Part shown: piece by piece, positions 19,328 through 32,495 of the stretch | Numbering within the stretch: position 1 is the stretch's first letter | How the letters are laid out: every line of letters starts with the position of its first letter | Assembly: GCA_037903475.1 (NCBI GenBank) | Contig: JBAJFG010000058.1 | Span: forward strand, 434,001-498,000 | DNA: 64,000 nt | From: Ancylostoma caninum | Lineage: Eukaryota > Nematoda > Chromadorea > Rhabditida > Ancylostomatidae | Direction of reading: 5' to 3' | Program-made: the position numbers and the translations under genes | Notes under the pieces: generated by a model | The model's input: the letters and a program-made list of their open reading frames with translations, nothing else | Told to the model about the DNA's origin: nothing | The model's database searches: none

Positions 19328-22300
19328 CTAGTGAAGAGCCGGCTTCTTGCATACATAGGCGCGCATTGACGTTGAGCACTGGATGTCATTCCATCGTCTG
19401 AAATCCGTGTCCTTGGCGGGGTTCTTGTCCAGCGAGTCGGTATAAATCTGCAAAACACAACTGATAGGACGCTTGAATCTAGAGAAGCTTCATCCCTAAC
19501 CTGAGCACAATTCTGAAGACCAGTGATGTCTGCTGGTTTTCCATGCGCCCAGTTGAAATAATCAACGTCTGATCCATCCGTCCATGCCCAAGTCGCATTT
19601 GCTGGGTAGTTCGGCTTCCTTAGACCTATCCACGTCAGCTGCTTCTCGTTTCTATACTCAATGCCCATGTGAGTGAGACCTGTAAGTCGCAAAGATATCG
19701 CTAAAAGGTAGCGATACAGAATAAGATAACTTATTAATTACTCGATACGAAAGTGTTCTCTTCATCGCTGTGGATCGACGCCACGTGGCCACCAATAGAC
19801 GAACATACGGTTTCTGCTTGGTCGAACGCCGCATTGACAAACGACTAAATTTTTTTACATTATTTAGAAATAGAGCAGCGGTATGCGTTGGCGCTGACCA
19901 GGATTTTGAAAATGATGAAACTCTGCTCACCTTGTAGCAACTATCAGTTTTGGAGTAGTATGTCCACTCCGAAGGACAGTGTGCGGGTACAACTGCAAAA
20001 TCACCGTTTTAGTTTCGATGTTTTAGCTCAATCCCAACTGCTAGATTTATTAAAACAAGATTGAAGTTGATGGGAGCATGGAGGTGTGTCGGAGAATCAA
20101 AGCAAAGATCACAGAGACCTGAAGTGTGCTTAGTTCGATAATGCACTTTACATCGGGCCCCAATGCCCCAGTGTGGCAAGAGAGAGCGATCAGCTTCAGC
20201 AGATGATAGAGGGCACTGGATGGACTGCTCACTGAGACTGCAAATTTTTTTGTTTTTTTTTTTTGATTTTCGCCGAAACAAAAAAGTCATCGCGCAGTCA
20301 ATCTGTCGCTCTCGCAGCAGTTTATTTTCGCGGCGCCGCGAGTTCAAATAAAGCACGACATGTAGTGCATCGCCAAAGCCGACACACACAAGGAAAAGTG
20401 GTGAAAATCATGAGCAAAACATGAATATCGACAACCACACCGCATAAATGTTGCCGCGCAGCAGGGATGATGGGCGGTGTTCTGTGATGTAAGAAAGACT
20501 GACCGGCTTTGTACATTTCTTTTTCATTCTACAGTATCTTCAATATGTAGCTCGAGAAGTCCATAAACTGCTGCTAGAGCAGCAGATTTACTGCATGATG
20601 AATGTTATTGTTTGTTTTAAAAAGAATCAAAGAAGACAAAAAATTCGAAGTGTCAATGAGCAGCCCATTCGGTGTCACTCTATCGTCGGCTGAAGCTAAT
20701 CGCCTTCCCCTGCACTTACGAGAAGATGTAGCTCCACCAAAATGACGCTGAACATTCAGCTTCAATCATTTTCGCAGAGCTGCTTTTATATCAGAACGCT
20801 ACTTCACGAAGGTTATGTGATAAGATGTGGGAACCTGGTAACATATTGTTCTGACCAGCAGCAGTGTTGCTGTAAGTATGACATAAGCAGAAGGTCGGTA
20901 AAACAGGTCTACAGAGTGCGGCTTAAATACTGTGTCAAACTTTGTCGCAAATTCCATCCCCATTGCGAGAAAGCTCTTCGCCCTAAATTTCATATCTGAA
21001 ATTGCTATCCCTTTCTATGCATTAACTCCTCGTTTCGTAACCTCACATCAACATTGCACGTTATAACAAGTCCAAATTTGAAAAGAACCAAGATCGAGCT
21101 ATGAAGCATCACCGTGCAATCTTTTTTCTTGATCGCCTATTTTTTGCAGCAATACAACTGCACCGTCCAATTTGCAGTACGATGCTCTGCTGTTGAAGGG
21201 TTGTTCCCATATACATGCCACACGGATGTCGCATTTCTACGTTTCGAGAAAATCCACGAGAAACGAACTCGTTGCAAAAATGCGAGGTAGAAGAGTTAGG
21301 TGCACACAGAGCCGTGATCTTTGCAGAGGGCGATTAATTCACCTGCTAATGAGGAAGTCTAGACGGAACACTACAAGCACTAGGAGCAGCATGTTCACAA
21401 CGAAGCGCGTCAGCACGAGAGAAGGCAAAATTTAGTTATGTTACCTTGGAGGGCCGCAAAAGTTAAGCACCTTAGGACAATGATCTTCAATGATCTTTTT
21501 TTCAATGTGGGACAGAGCTTCATCAGCGAAAATCGCGTAGTGTAAGGGCAGTTCTCCAATACATCAGATGGGGTAGGAAAGGCCTCTCTTGCAAATCACA
21601 TCTGGCCTGTATTATCACTGGAGCTGATGTTTCTGAAAGTGACCATAAGCCTCAGGTCGACGTTGAATTAAAGTTGGGAAAACAGCTCTTTGCTGGAAAA
21701 AAGGGTAGTTTAGTAAAGAAGGTATAGCTGCTAGTTCATCTATTAAAAATGGGTCCGCTAGGACAGCAGTGCTTCAAGAAACGAGGCGCAGAAGAAAAAG
21801 TGACCGTTTGTGCACCAACTCCACGAACTCATACCGGCAGAGGAATCGTGTGCAAACTTCCCTCACATCGATCGTATGGATGCGTCAACTGGTAATCGTA
21901 GAGGTGTGGACATGCGCTCACTAACCCACTGCTGCTGCATCTCTGGGATCGCTCACAGGAAAGAAGGAGGAAGAAAACCTCCGGAATTTTTTTCGGGCCT
22001 CAGTGGTCGTACATGCTTTAGGTGTAACCTCCGTCGCGAAGCCAGAAGGAGACCACGTTAGGCGTGTCCCAGTGTGTTTAATTTCTAAGAGTTTAGGTAA
22101 ATAATACTGAAGCGGAATCAGAGTTTCAGCTTCTGTGACAAAAGTTATTAACAAATATTTTTGACACAGTATTTATGCCGCACCCTGTATGCTGGAAAAT
22201 GATGAACACCTACGTGGCGGAGTGGGGCAGCTGGGAGGCGTTGTTACTGGAGGACAAGTTGACGCGGGTGGATCAGTGGAAGGCTGAACGCACACGTAGG

Positions 22301-25000
22301 GGTATCCCGTCGAGCATGACACAGTAATCCAAGTCCCGTCACCTGAGTTCTCAGCTGCACATTGAGCATTCGCATTCGGCTCACCTAAAAAAGTGAACAA
22401 GCGCTGCCAAATCATGCATCATTATATGAAGCAGCCAGAGCGTCTGGCGTTAACCAGGAAAAAGAGATCGCAGCAAAGAAAAGGAACCCTAGCAGAGTCA
22501 CATCGGTTTTGATTGTGTTTGAGCTGGAGAAAAAAAAGGTAGTACCAGAACAAGGCGTACTAATGCATTGTATATTATGATAGTATTTGTCAAGCGTGAG
22601 GAAACATGTAGTGGCAGGTCAGATTAAAGTAAAAAGAGAAGAACACACAGAAAAATTTCTTCAGTGTAACAAGGATGAGAGTTACAAGTTTTATGTATGT
22701 CTGATGCCTCTCATTAACAAAGATCGCGCTCTCGAAATATCCTCCTCCTTTGCCCAGATATATATCCTAATATTAGTGGATTCGAAGACAAAGCCAGATG
22801 TGGCTCGAGGTTGTACAACTTCCCCTGTGAGTGTCAATTATGGGAGCGCTCAAACTCTAATTAGCGTTGCCGAACAGCTCAACCTATGCAAAAGTAGACC
22901 CTGCTTTGCGTTGGAAGTGGATCCATCTCGGAAGAAGTTGAATCCATTGGAATGATCAAAGGGCTCTTCTCGTGTGATGCATGATGCCATTCTGCGACTA
23001 CTTTGGATGGCTTGTGAAAAGAACTCCAATGTTGGAGTATGTATCGCTAGGAAGGAGGACATGCTGGGTGTAGTGCAAGTTCCTTTTACAAGACGTCGTA
23101 AAAATTCGAGCAACGTTCTCCTCTAGTTTCTTTGTCTTCTCAGGCCTAGGTAATGATCATTTCCACCTGTACCAAATCGGTTCCACATTTTCTCAATACA
23201 AACGACCTAACTAGCCGAGATACCTCAAACTCAGGAGTATTTTAACCACAACAAACTTGATATTCCCCTAGGAGAAGTTTTGCTCTTCAATTCTCGTTCT
23301 TCTATAACTGAAACGTGGTGTAAGCCTGATTCTATCCATGACTCTACGTTATGTCCCGTACCTGGTTATGAGATCTATAAATGCGACAGAGCAGATGACA
23401 CTATCGGAGATGTTTTAGGCCTGGTAAAGCATAATTTATCGCATCAACTTATCTTGTCGAGGAATTTTTCTTCTCACTGCCAATGTCTGATACTATGCAT
23501 AAGTACTTCACCGTTGTCTACCTTCATATTATTAATACATTGTAGTAGTATCTCTTTGGAACTAGACCTGAACCACTACTAGTGTAGTTTGCGCGACACA
23601 GTGCATGGTACTTGTGTTTTACACACGAAAAAAAAAGTAGCTGATACGGTCATTAGTCGTCCGCAACCATTAGTCCATGCTTAAAGGCAGCACACACGGA
23701 AAATTCCGTCTCCGAGATTGTAGCTGAATATTAGGCTTTTACTATAAGAAATGGGTGAAGGGTCCAATCCCGCCAAAACTCAGATAAAATCGGGTTTTGG
23801 ATGCTTCTGCCTTGCTAGGTTAGAGCAGGGCGGTCGAGTTGCACGTGTGGGGTTAAACAAAAAAAAATCGATAACGCTGCCCTCATTGCCGCCCATTTCT
23901 TTGCACTATCGAATATTTGGCCAGTAAAGCAGTTTTCTTGAAATAGAAAGAGAACAAAGAGAAAGAAAGTGGGACGTTCACTATAAAGACATGACTCGGG
24001 AAAAGAACAAATTCATATGGTATATATAAAACCTAAATAGTTTAGGTACACGCAATATTTGAGAAAACGGATGTCTGTTCGAGAAAAAGTGCTTATGGAG
24101 ATTAATGATAAGTGAGAAGAAAGTAAATCTACAAAAGCTGGGGATAAAAATGTAATTTTTGTCGTAATGAGTCATGAAAACGTTAGTATGGAGGACTGTC
24201 ACTCGCAATCATTGCCCAATCAGCTGATAGTTGCTATTGTTTCGCGCTCCAAGTGTGACTTTGGAGCGCGGTGATAGCATGAGAACCCGTATAACTTACT
24301 GCCTAGTGTTCCTGCTGATCCAGTTATTACCTGTTATTACTCGTGATGGAGAGAGTTATAACTAGTACTCTTATTGCCAAAGCGACCCTGCAATTGCTTG
24401 GATCACTAATGGATCAAGATCTAAGAAGCGAAAACTTCTGTGGGTGCTGCCTTTAAGGCAAATTCTGATGTATTCCGTGGTTATGATGCAGAATGTCTAA
24501 ATATGGTGCAGAGCTAACAATCATGTAATCTTATCTTTTCTCCTCTTTTTTCTTTTCTCTGAAGGCAATATTCTCTCTGGGAAAGGTATATAAAGATGGA
24601 GTTAATCACTTAATGGACTCAGTTGAAAATACTTACCCAGTGTTTCTTCTAGAAATTATAATACAATTTTTTAGAGAAATTTTTCGAGAAATTGTAACTT
24701 TCAAAAACCTGGTGCCCATCTTGTGTAATTGACTGAGTTCCCGTCGGTCCAAGACCACTGGCTTTTCATGAGCCGATTCAGCCCAGTATAAAACGGTCCT
24801 TTTATGCCCTGCTGAGTGGCATATTCTAAAATACCTTGTTCAAAGCGAATGTAACTTGAAGAACCGAGGAACTAATGCACTCACGAGATAGCCATATGTT
24901 CTCTGCTGAACTGTAGATGGAAACCAGATGAGCATTCGTTTCCTGGCAGTTTTCCTCGGCCATGTAAAAGGGTTGCGCAGCGATGACAAACTTGTAGCAT
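19328..25000 (-). CDS. Double C-type lectin domain protein, gene C (first exon not found)
   Basis: Seven exons on the minus strand: 25000-24885, 24825-24709, 22384-22214, 19992-19931, 19844-19742, 19679-19501, 19447-19328. All are open and in phase. Exon lengths match B and D (116, 117, 171, 62, 103, 179, 120). CTLD1 begins CYKFVIAAQPFYMAEENC and has EPN in the adjoining exon (APGEPNANAQC), a mannose-type motif the other three genes lack at that spot. CTLD2 has LTWIGL and a WND (FRRWNDIQC), but KPA replaces QPD, so its Ca2+-sugar site is probably altered. The signal-peptide exon expected upstream of 25000 was not found. A stretch near 25104-25150 (SPLGY in place of CPLGT) may be an eroded remnant, which is speculative. 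The gene may be 5'-broken or may use a distant first exon. Confidence 0.83.
20176..20715. repeat. Degenerate fold-back element in intron of gene C
   Basis: 20190-20240 (ATCAGCTTCAGCAGATGATA, then GGACTGCTCACTGA) is matched in reverse complement by 20644-20700 (TCAATGAGCAGCCCATTCGG, then CGGCTGAAGCTAAT). Arms of about 75 bp enclose about 380 bp. Ends and target duplication are too worn to define. The rest of this 2.2-kb intron (19993-22213) shows no gene. Confidence 0.6.
23150..23620 (+). pseudogene. CR1-type retrotransposon endonuclease fragment
   Basis: An open segment contains SSITETWCKPDSIHDSTL and then PVPGYEIYKCDRADD, the conserved ETW...PGY...RxDR core of the APE-like endonuclease of CR1/L2/Jockey-type retrotransposons. 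That enzyme nicks the target DNA for reverse transcription. No catalytic C-terminus or RT follows. It lies inside an intron of lectin gene C on the opposite strand. Confidence 0.65.
23681..24456 (+). mobile_element. TTAA-flanked non-autonomous element, long family, copy 1
   Basis: 776 bp with TTAA at both edges and terminal inverted repeats TTAAAGGCAGCACACACGG / reverse complement of GTGGGTGCTGCCTTTAA. Related over its whole length to 52386-53163. Near the right end lies a hairpin (CGCGCTCCAA...TTGGAGCGCG), then an ATG (MRTRITYCLVFLLIQLL) interrupted by TAG. No transposase. TTAA targets suggest piggyBac-type mobilisation, but the TIR does not start with CC, so the superfamily is open. Confidence 0.8.
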
Positions 25001-28000
25001 CTGCAAAGAAGGCTCTGTTATGTTAGATATTCGGAGAACTGCCTTAGCGAGCCGACGTTTACAACTCTGCAAGGAGACTTTTTGCGTTTGAGTTGGAAAA
25101 TTTCAAACCTTTAAGGGTCAATAACGAGGAAGAATATCCAAGAGGACTGATGTAGAATCCGTTACCCCAGCTATTTGGCACTGATGCGAATTTTATTTCA
25201 TTAATTTTATTTTATTGTTAATTTGTCAACCGTTAAGGAACCGTTCAATGTTCTCCTGTCAGTACATGCTATCACTATTTTTTGAAACTTGTTCTCAATA
25301 ACTTAAAATCAGCAATACTTCTTAATAGATTTGTTCTTGAAATTTCGGCCGTACGACTCCCCAAGGTGGTGCGGAGTTTGGTTTTTCTTTTCATCCTCCA
25401 CCCACGATCTGCGCCCAACACTGCTACCATTTTCACCTTGCATGAAATACACATTTCGCAATAAACCTCCCATTCCAGCAGAAACCCCCCACATTAGAGT
25501 ACTGCACGGATTGAAATTTCTCGAAGAATTGGCCCACTAAGGCTTTAGATGTAACTTTGTATGCATTCCGTAGCTTGATGACAGGCTAGTGAATTCGAGT
25601 TAGCAAGACTTATAATATAAGGGCACGCAATTAATTAATGGGAATTGATTGAAGATGGACGGATAGGTAAGCTTGGAAAGGGTGCAGGTAATGTTTATTT
25701 TCATTTGCCAGACCAAACAAAAATTATCTGCTTTCCAAAAAATCTGAGCGAGCACATTGCTCTAGGTCAATGCTTTCCGAGTGACCGAATTACGATCATT
25801 CAATTGGATGGCTCTACCTGCTGGTCTGTTGCTGATAGACGTAGCCAAATGGACAGGTTGCCAGTGTCAGTTGCAACACGCAGAAGAGTAGAGACCACAA
25901 CATGCCTGGTCTGTCCGCCTTATCAGAGAGTACGGGCTTTACGCGTCAGCTAGCCTTCCAACCTTTGAACATTTGCTGGGGAGTGAATTGTTCGCACTAG
26001 AATAGAGGTATCTTTTGACAATCGAGGAGTGGGAACATTTGGGGTGGAAACACTGAATAGAAATGGAATAGGAACTGTTCAGGTTTTTTCTACTTAGTCT
26101 ACGTGAAAATTTGGTTTTCAAGCAGGTTACTCGAACCTCTGTGAAGCCCCGAACGATTTGCATAGGGACGATTTGCGCCTTGACAACCGACGACTTTTTT
26201 TCAACCTAAACTTCGTAGTGGGCCGGCACGTGTTCGTATCCTTTCATCATGAGCTCAGCGCATAGACAGTGTTGGCAGTGGACACGAAACTGACGAGACG
26301 GTCGTCGATGTCTCATCATGAGGGAATAAATGTAGTGGAAGGCGCCGTGGAAGCCACCTCCGCTTGGTACCGTTGGTTACGATGTTAAAGAAGTAGTGAA
26401 AGTCAAAGCTGAAAATGAACTCATAAAGTCGCCCCACTTTTATGGGAGCTCCATCTTTAAACAAAAGAAGAACAACACCTGGACGGAAGAAAAATGCAAC
26501 AGGAATAGGAGGAACACAAGAGGATTGTAGGAGGTACGAGAAAGAAGGCAAAATACGAAAAGAAAGAAATTACATCTGAGGTGATAGAAACACTGAAAAC
26601 ACTGAAACATTGCCATCTTTAGCTGCTATGAACCGTAGCGGGAGAGCTCACCTTTCATATCAGGTTTGCAGCGAAGTTATCCACAACTACACTTACTGCA
26701 CTTTCAGACTTCCGAGAAATTCGTAAAGACAAACTTTTGTGACTGAGAATGATAAAGAAGCCGCGCAGGAATTTCTTTGTTGCGCGTGCTACTTGACTCG
26801 AACGCAGATTTCTAATCCTTGTGCTGTTCACGCTAGGGTTATAAACCTAGGTTGGATTAATGATCAGTGAAAGTGAAAACGCACTTCCCCGAGGAATTCA
26901 TCGCGAATGCATTTCATGCAAATGACTTCTTATCACATAGTTATCCAACCTTCCATTGCTTATCCATTGCGTGTACAGCTCTCACTGGATAATTAGTCAA
27001 TTAGGAAACAAACTTTGAACCTTTGGTCGTTCGAACAGCAGAAATTTCTATTCCAAGATCTGGAAGACCAGTAAACAACACGTTCCATATGACGAGAGGA
27101 CAGCGCACGTTGGTAATTTGCCCGCCTAATATTATGTTAGCCGGAGAGTTCTGTCCAGCATTTTTCGATTGGACCATGTCTCAGCTTGAAAAACTGATTG
27201 ATGGATGGATGTGAATCATATTGATTTGAGCAAATTTCCCAACTATCTCTAGGGCAATGGCGGAGGCAGGGAAATCGCGGACCGGGACCATCCTCAGAAA
27301 GGAAGCCTTCACAGAATAGACACCCGATTCTTCCATGAACACTTCAAAATCTTTAATGCAATAATACAGCTTTAAGTCCTTGTTACCGTGGTTTTAGAAG
27401 TTTATCCTTGGACTTTTTTCAAAATTGATTTCTTGCTCATGTTTGAAAATTCAGCGGCTGAAGTTCTCCAAATTGGGGAAGACGCCAGTTTCTTTCAGTC
27501 ACGCCATCCCCCATTTTAGGAGCTTATACTGGATCACGCATATCATGAGGTAGAAGAATTGCTGCAGTTCGAATTGTTCTTGAAAAGGAGAAGAAGATGT
27601 GATTATTCCAGTCCAGAATCTAGGGGAAGTGGTCTAAGAATATGGCTAGCCCAGAAGGTTACCTTATGCCAAAGCTATCACGCAAACAACGTAGAAGCGC
27701 AAGTTTAGACAAATAAGGAGAAGCGCCTAACAATAGAAAAACTACTGGCGACAACAACAGCATCATTGGGAGCGCTTCACAATTTCCTATCTGTGGCTGA
27801 TCCTCCGGACTACCTCTTATCTTACAAGGAAAGGATACTTGCTCAGTGTGGCCATTCATAGCAAGATGTATATTGCCTTATGCAGCTTGCGACGCTGATT
27901 CTGAATACGTTTTCAAAATTGACCAAACTCCTCTCTGCGATAAGTTATGCCCATTTTTGGTGTTCATGAAGAAGCGCTGAGATTAGTTTCTAATGAGGGC

Positions 28001-28570
28001 TCGTAGCGCAACAGTAAGCCTCTCATTCTCCAGACAAGAAATAACAGGCTCAACTTTTGCTAAAGAATGATACAGTGTGGTGAGAGCATCAGAGTTTATT
28101 ACAATGAAAATAACAACTGAAGGAAGTCTCTTCACAGCCACCACGTTCACAATGACTAGTCAAGTCTACAGCGAAGAAGAACCCGACTCTAATTACGGAT
28201 TCACTCGACTACAACTTAAAATTACAGAGAACATCTATACAAGGGCCTGATAAGAAATTTTAGAACTCTATCATTCGAGTGAAATATTAATTCCAGCCAA
28301 ATAATGTTCCTCTACATATTTTGTTCGAAGTTAAGGAAACAATAACTGTGACTAAAATTTTTTCGTTCGCTACCCTTTCTACCAGGAACTCCTAGGTTCT
28401 AACTATTTTGGAGCTTTTCAGCATCATTCTACGCGTACAAATTATTGAAATTTCATTTTTGTCCACGCAGCCACACCAACACTCAAGTTATTTGAGCGTC
28501 CCCAAAAATCGACTTGGTGCCGAAAACATGATAGAATAACCTAGGAACGGTTCTTCAAGAGGGAACAAGC
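25001..28570. other. Gene-poor intergenic stretch
   Basis: No CTLD exon, RT, transposase or tandem repeat recognised. Open frames up to about 100 codons (25645-25953 plus strand, 26255-26551 minus strand) have no supporting motif. A tRNA-like A box (TAGCGCAACAG near 28002) lacks a good B box. The promoter or first exon of gene C may be hidden here. Confidence 0.35.
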
Positions 28571-28577
28571 GATGAAT

Positions 28578-28690
28578 AAAAAATGCAGAACTGTGAGAGT
28601 AGCAGGACTCGAACCCCTAACTCTGTGCATGAAGAACGAGCAACTTCCCTCTACACCACGGACCAAGCCAGTAGTGTAGCGCTGAACGTT
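28578..28690 (-). repeat. tRNA-like sequence / SINE head with Pol III terminator
   Basis: On the minus strand an A box TGGTGTAGAGG (28658-28648) and a perfect B box GGTTCGAGTCC (28615-28605) are correctly spaced, followed by a run of six T (28583-28578). The sequence does not fold as a proper tRNA. It is most likely a tRNA-derived SINE or a decayed tRNA. Confidence 0.5.
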
Positions 28691-28699
28691 CGGAATGAA

Positions 28700-30430
28700 G
28701 CACGTAGCGAGGATCTCCCACATTTCTATTATTTTTTAGATACTTTTCACCAAAATACGAGCCAATAGGTAATTTTCTGAAGAAGGAGAGGCTTACTTTT
28801 GCCTTACGTACACATCCACGTGCGCAAAGCTTAGAATTTCTACATAAGTGCCAAAAATGGCCATAACTCATCGCAGGGAGGAGTCTGGTCAATTTTGAAA
28901 ACGGATTTGAAATCAGCGTTGCAAACTGCATAAGACCATATACACTTGTTAAGAATGACCACACTGACCAAGTATCCTTCTCTTGTTAGAAAGCCTCCAA
29001 TGGATCCAGATACGTGGCAGCAATATCAACTGAGCGAGGTAACCTATGGACAACTCATTCGAAACATACAATATCTCAAAAAGTCAACGACGCACGCGTG
29101 GTCGCTGTCTTTGATTTAGTCGACTATTATTATAGTTAGACTTAAGAAATTTTCTAAACACCTCACGGTTTTCAAGCGGTCACCTCGTGTAGCGGCATAG
29201 GAGGATCGATCCATCCCCAAGACTGTTTTCAGTGAACCCAGCATTTTCTCGGGGATGGGTGTCTGTGGTATTTTTGAAGTGGTTTGAGAGGTGTGCATTT
29301 GCTACGTCCACCCGAGCAGCCAAGTGCAAGGCACATCAGCTGAATTTCCTATCACCCTCCGCCTCCATCAGGGCTTGGCCCTTTCCCCAACTGAGTACTT
29401 GACAAACTACGTGAACAAGCGCTAGAAAGCGGAATGGGGCAGCCACTTCAGGTATGTGCTAAACCTCCGAACTTTCGAAGTCCTCAGGAAATTAAGAAGA
29501 AGCAAATCTAATCATCAATTGCGCTCAAAAACGAAACCCTCCTGAGTTGCGTATATTCTATTAGTTCATAACGTAAGTTTCCGCTTGAATTTTTCGACGA
29601 AAAAAAATTATAGAAAACCACATAACAACAGGTACCAGTCGATGTATGGACCACAACAGTCGCTGGACTATTGGCGTTTTTTTTTTCAGCAGGAGCTGGA
29701 CTCCCCTGCTACGAAAATTCGCGGACTACGGGGCAAGCAACTGAGTCGGGCAGTGTTAAAGGTCACCGACTTTGGCAAGTTGGTTCTCGCTCAGTAGATG
29801 CTTTTGCGATCTGATAATCGGCGCATGGTTAGAGCTACATAGATTTATGCTAAATAATGCGCAAGTGAAAATTCCTCTACGAACTCATAGCTTTTCCGGA
29901 GAGATCGACCAACAAAATTAAGCCCCCCACGGTATGGCAAAATGGTGTGATTTCCACACAGCGCTTGGGACTTGTCCCGAAATTCCACCGGCTAGTGTAC
30001 ACAACGGTTGATGTTTGTAGCCGTAGTGGAAGAAATTCCACATCAATCCGCTTCACCTCCAGCGAGGAAGACGGCATAATCAAAATTTTGGGTTACCAAG
30101 TTTGGTGCCTGTGCCTGAGACTACTCGATAATAGAATGGGGAGATAAAGCACCAGGAGAAATAGGAAGGAAGATTACTCACCCAAATTTGGTTACTCTCA
30201 TACAACGTTATAGCAAAACCATTATTCGTGCGAGTGCAGTTACTGAAATTGCATTCTTCAAGGGTTCAGTCCGAAGTTAATTATATTTTCAAAATAAGAC
30301 GCAAAAATAGGTCCCACATTCCAGAATGTTCGTGGGTTTGTTTGAAAATGCCTATGCGAAAACAGCGAAAACTTATGTTACAACCTAATATCAATCTGCC
30401 TGCTCGGCTGTACGTACCCACCATATGATG
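28700..30430. other. Intergenic, nothing recognised
   Basis: No domain, RNA gene or clear repeat found on either strand. Confidence 0.35.
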
Positions 30431-30730
30431 TTTTCGTGCGAATGGGCACACGCACCCTTCTTAAAACCCGAACTCGTTGCCTGGCATTTTCTCCAGCAAT
30501 ACGTGCCGGCGTACCTGTTTTCCACAGGTATACCCGCATCAGGGCGTTTTCTCCACTACTGAGCTCCAGCGCACCCGTACTCCTTAAGCAAACCAGTGTC
30601 CTGGTCTCTTCCACGCTATATTGAGCTCCAGTGCAGCCTTCCCCTAAGGAAGGTCCCGTATGCAAAGGCTTCCACAATCCTGTGCGCCGACACACACTAC
30701 AAGGCTCGAGTATTGAAGTTTTCAACACTA
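30431..30730 (-). repeat. Possible highly diverged composite-repeat minisatellite
   Basis: Phrases such as CCTGGCATTTTCTCCAGCAA, GGGCGTTTTCTCCACTACT and GTCCTGGTCTCTTCCACGC recur at roughly 50-60 bp. They recall the minus-orientation monomers at 42.5 kb (CCTGACGTCCCCCACACC). Similarity is weak. Confidence 0.4.
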
Positions 30731-30869
30731 TTGAACCCCAGCACCTGTCCTACATCGAAGGCACCAGAAGAAAGCTAGGAAATATTGAGGAAGTTTAGTC
30801 ACATTGTTGGTTACCAGCAATGTCACATTAAGGTGTGATAATACGTTTATCCTGCGTAAGTATGCGAGT

Positions 30870-31160
30870 GGGCGCGTGTGGCGCAGTGGTAAGAGGCTCG
30901 CTGCGCACGCACACGATCGATGGTTCGATCCCGCCCGAGGCCAACCAAGCCTTCCATCCCTCCGGGGTCGGTAAATTAATACCAGAGGAGTCTGGGAGGA
31001 TGAAGCATTGACTTGATACATCGGATGCCAGCCGCAAGTCACTGTATAGGGCACATACGCATTCAATGCCTCTACGATGCTCAGATGAAGTCGAATGCGT
31101 GGCGCATCCCTCGTGACGGGATTGATTAACGCCGACCACTTTATCCTTTATTTTATCCTT
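30870..31160 (+). mobile_element. tRNA-derived SINE with 13-bp target-site duplication
   Basis: The 5' tRNA-like head has an A box TGGCGCAGTGG (30879-30889) and a B box GGTTCGATCCC (30922-30932), then a unique body and a short TTTATCCTT-type tail repeat. The exact duplication TAAGTATGCGAGT flanks it (30857-30869, 31161-31173). The perfect duplication indicates a fairly recent insertion by a LINE in trans; RTE- and CR1-type LINE remnants occur in this window. Confidence 0.88.
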
Positions 31161-32002
31161 TAAGTATGCGAGTATCGTCAGGCTCAGAAGGATGAAGGAA
31201 TTCCGTAGCTGCTTCGGGGTGGAAGAGCCCTCTTGGCTTCACCGCTACTCTGCCGTCTCGATTCTTTGGAACCTCTCCTGAGGCTGTGCACCTTGCTGGA
31301 GTAACAACGCGTTTGCGCCACATTACACATCCCTGAGCCATTGCACAGGAGTGGAGGATAGTGGTAATCCTGCTCCGTATATTATGCAGCCTGAAAACCT
31401 CGTAAACATTGTCTCACAAATAGGCTGCGGAACTGCCAGCAGAGGACGTAGGTCCCACCGCGAAATCCTGAATGTACCCAACTTCCACTACGTCTGTGCA
31501 CTTATGACGAAACATCGGCCGAATGTTTAGTCATCTTCGCATCCTTGCGAGCAGTCTCTATAACTGAGCCTCATGATGAAAACATGCGATCACGTGCTGG
31601 CTCCTCACGTCTGCGCTCTAGAAAGTTTTGCTGCATTATTTATACGGGATGATGGCAAAGCCACGCGACTCTGTCTAAAGAGAACAGGTCTGGAAAATTT
31701 GGTGGTGGTCAATGAAGTTCCACCAAACAAAAATAACGATAGCTTCGAAACCGCATGTACAACCGTCTCTCCAAAGCGACCGATTACATTGTCCTTTTGG
31801 CACCAGAGAATGACGGGGTGAGACATTGTTCTGTGTACGTAACCAAATGCAGAGAATGCGGGGACTAACATGTTGGTAAAATTGCCACTCTGCGTTACAG
31901 TTAGAAGAGCATCTTGAAGGGAGATTGAGTTCTCGCTCGCCTACCTCTTTAGGTGCACATCAAAAAAAGTGCCAGAAAGCCTGAGAATGAAACACGAAGA
32001 TA

Positions 32003-32272
32003 CAGTGGACGTCAATGGCGTTGACCCATCTGCGGCCTCGAGAAGGCCGTCGCGCAACCGCGCCACGCGGGCCGTAACCTATGTATTCTGCTGCTTTTAT
32101 GCAATTTCTAGCAGCTTTTCTACCCGATTTTGAGGATTTTCAAGCAAATCGGGAAGAAAAGACCCTGGAAATAGCATTCCGGCGGCGAAAACACCGATCC
32201 CAACGCGCGCGACGCGGTCGCGCTGCGTCCTTCTCGAAGCCGCGAATGGGCCACCACCATTGCCGTCCACTC
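32003..32272. mobile_element. TA-flanked MITE, copy 1
   Basis: 270 bp with ends CAGTGGACGTCAATGGCG and ...ATTGCCGTCCACTC, flanked by TA. The inverted subterminal blocks CCATCTGCGGCCTCGAGAAGG and (other end) CCTTCTCGAAGCCGCGAATGG pair with each other. TA duplication and CAGTG start fit Tc1/mariner-type mobilisation. Confidence 0.78.
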
Positions 32273-32495
32273 TAAGTGCCCTACCACAATCAGTAAGCTC
32301 TACCCATCACTTTGTGTGAAATCTGATTACAGACGTGACTAATCTCTTGCTGTTTCCAATTCCAACACGTTCCGCCGATTTTGAAAACAACACCCGATCG
32401 GCGGGCTTGTGGAAGGATGAAAGAATTGCCACGAAGGCATTCGTGATTTTCAGATGTGGCCTAGATCAATGCTTGATTGAGTTGACTATCGAGTA

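Noticed and set aside
25104..25150. First exon of lectin gene C
   Set aside because: SPLGY resembles CPLGT, but the splice phase is wrong and no signal peptide precedes it.
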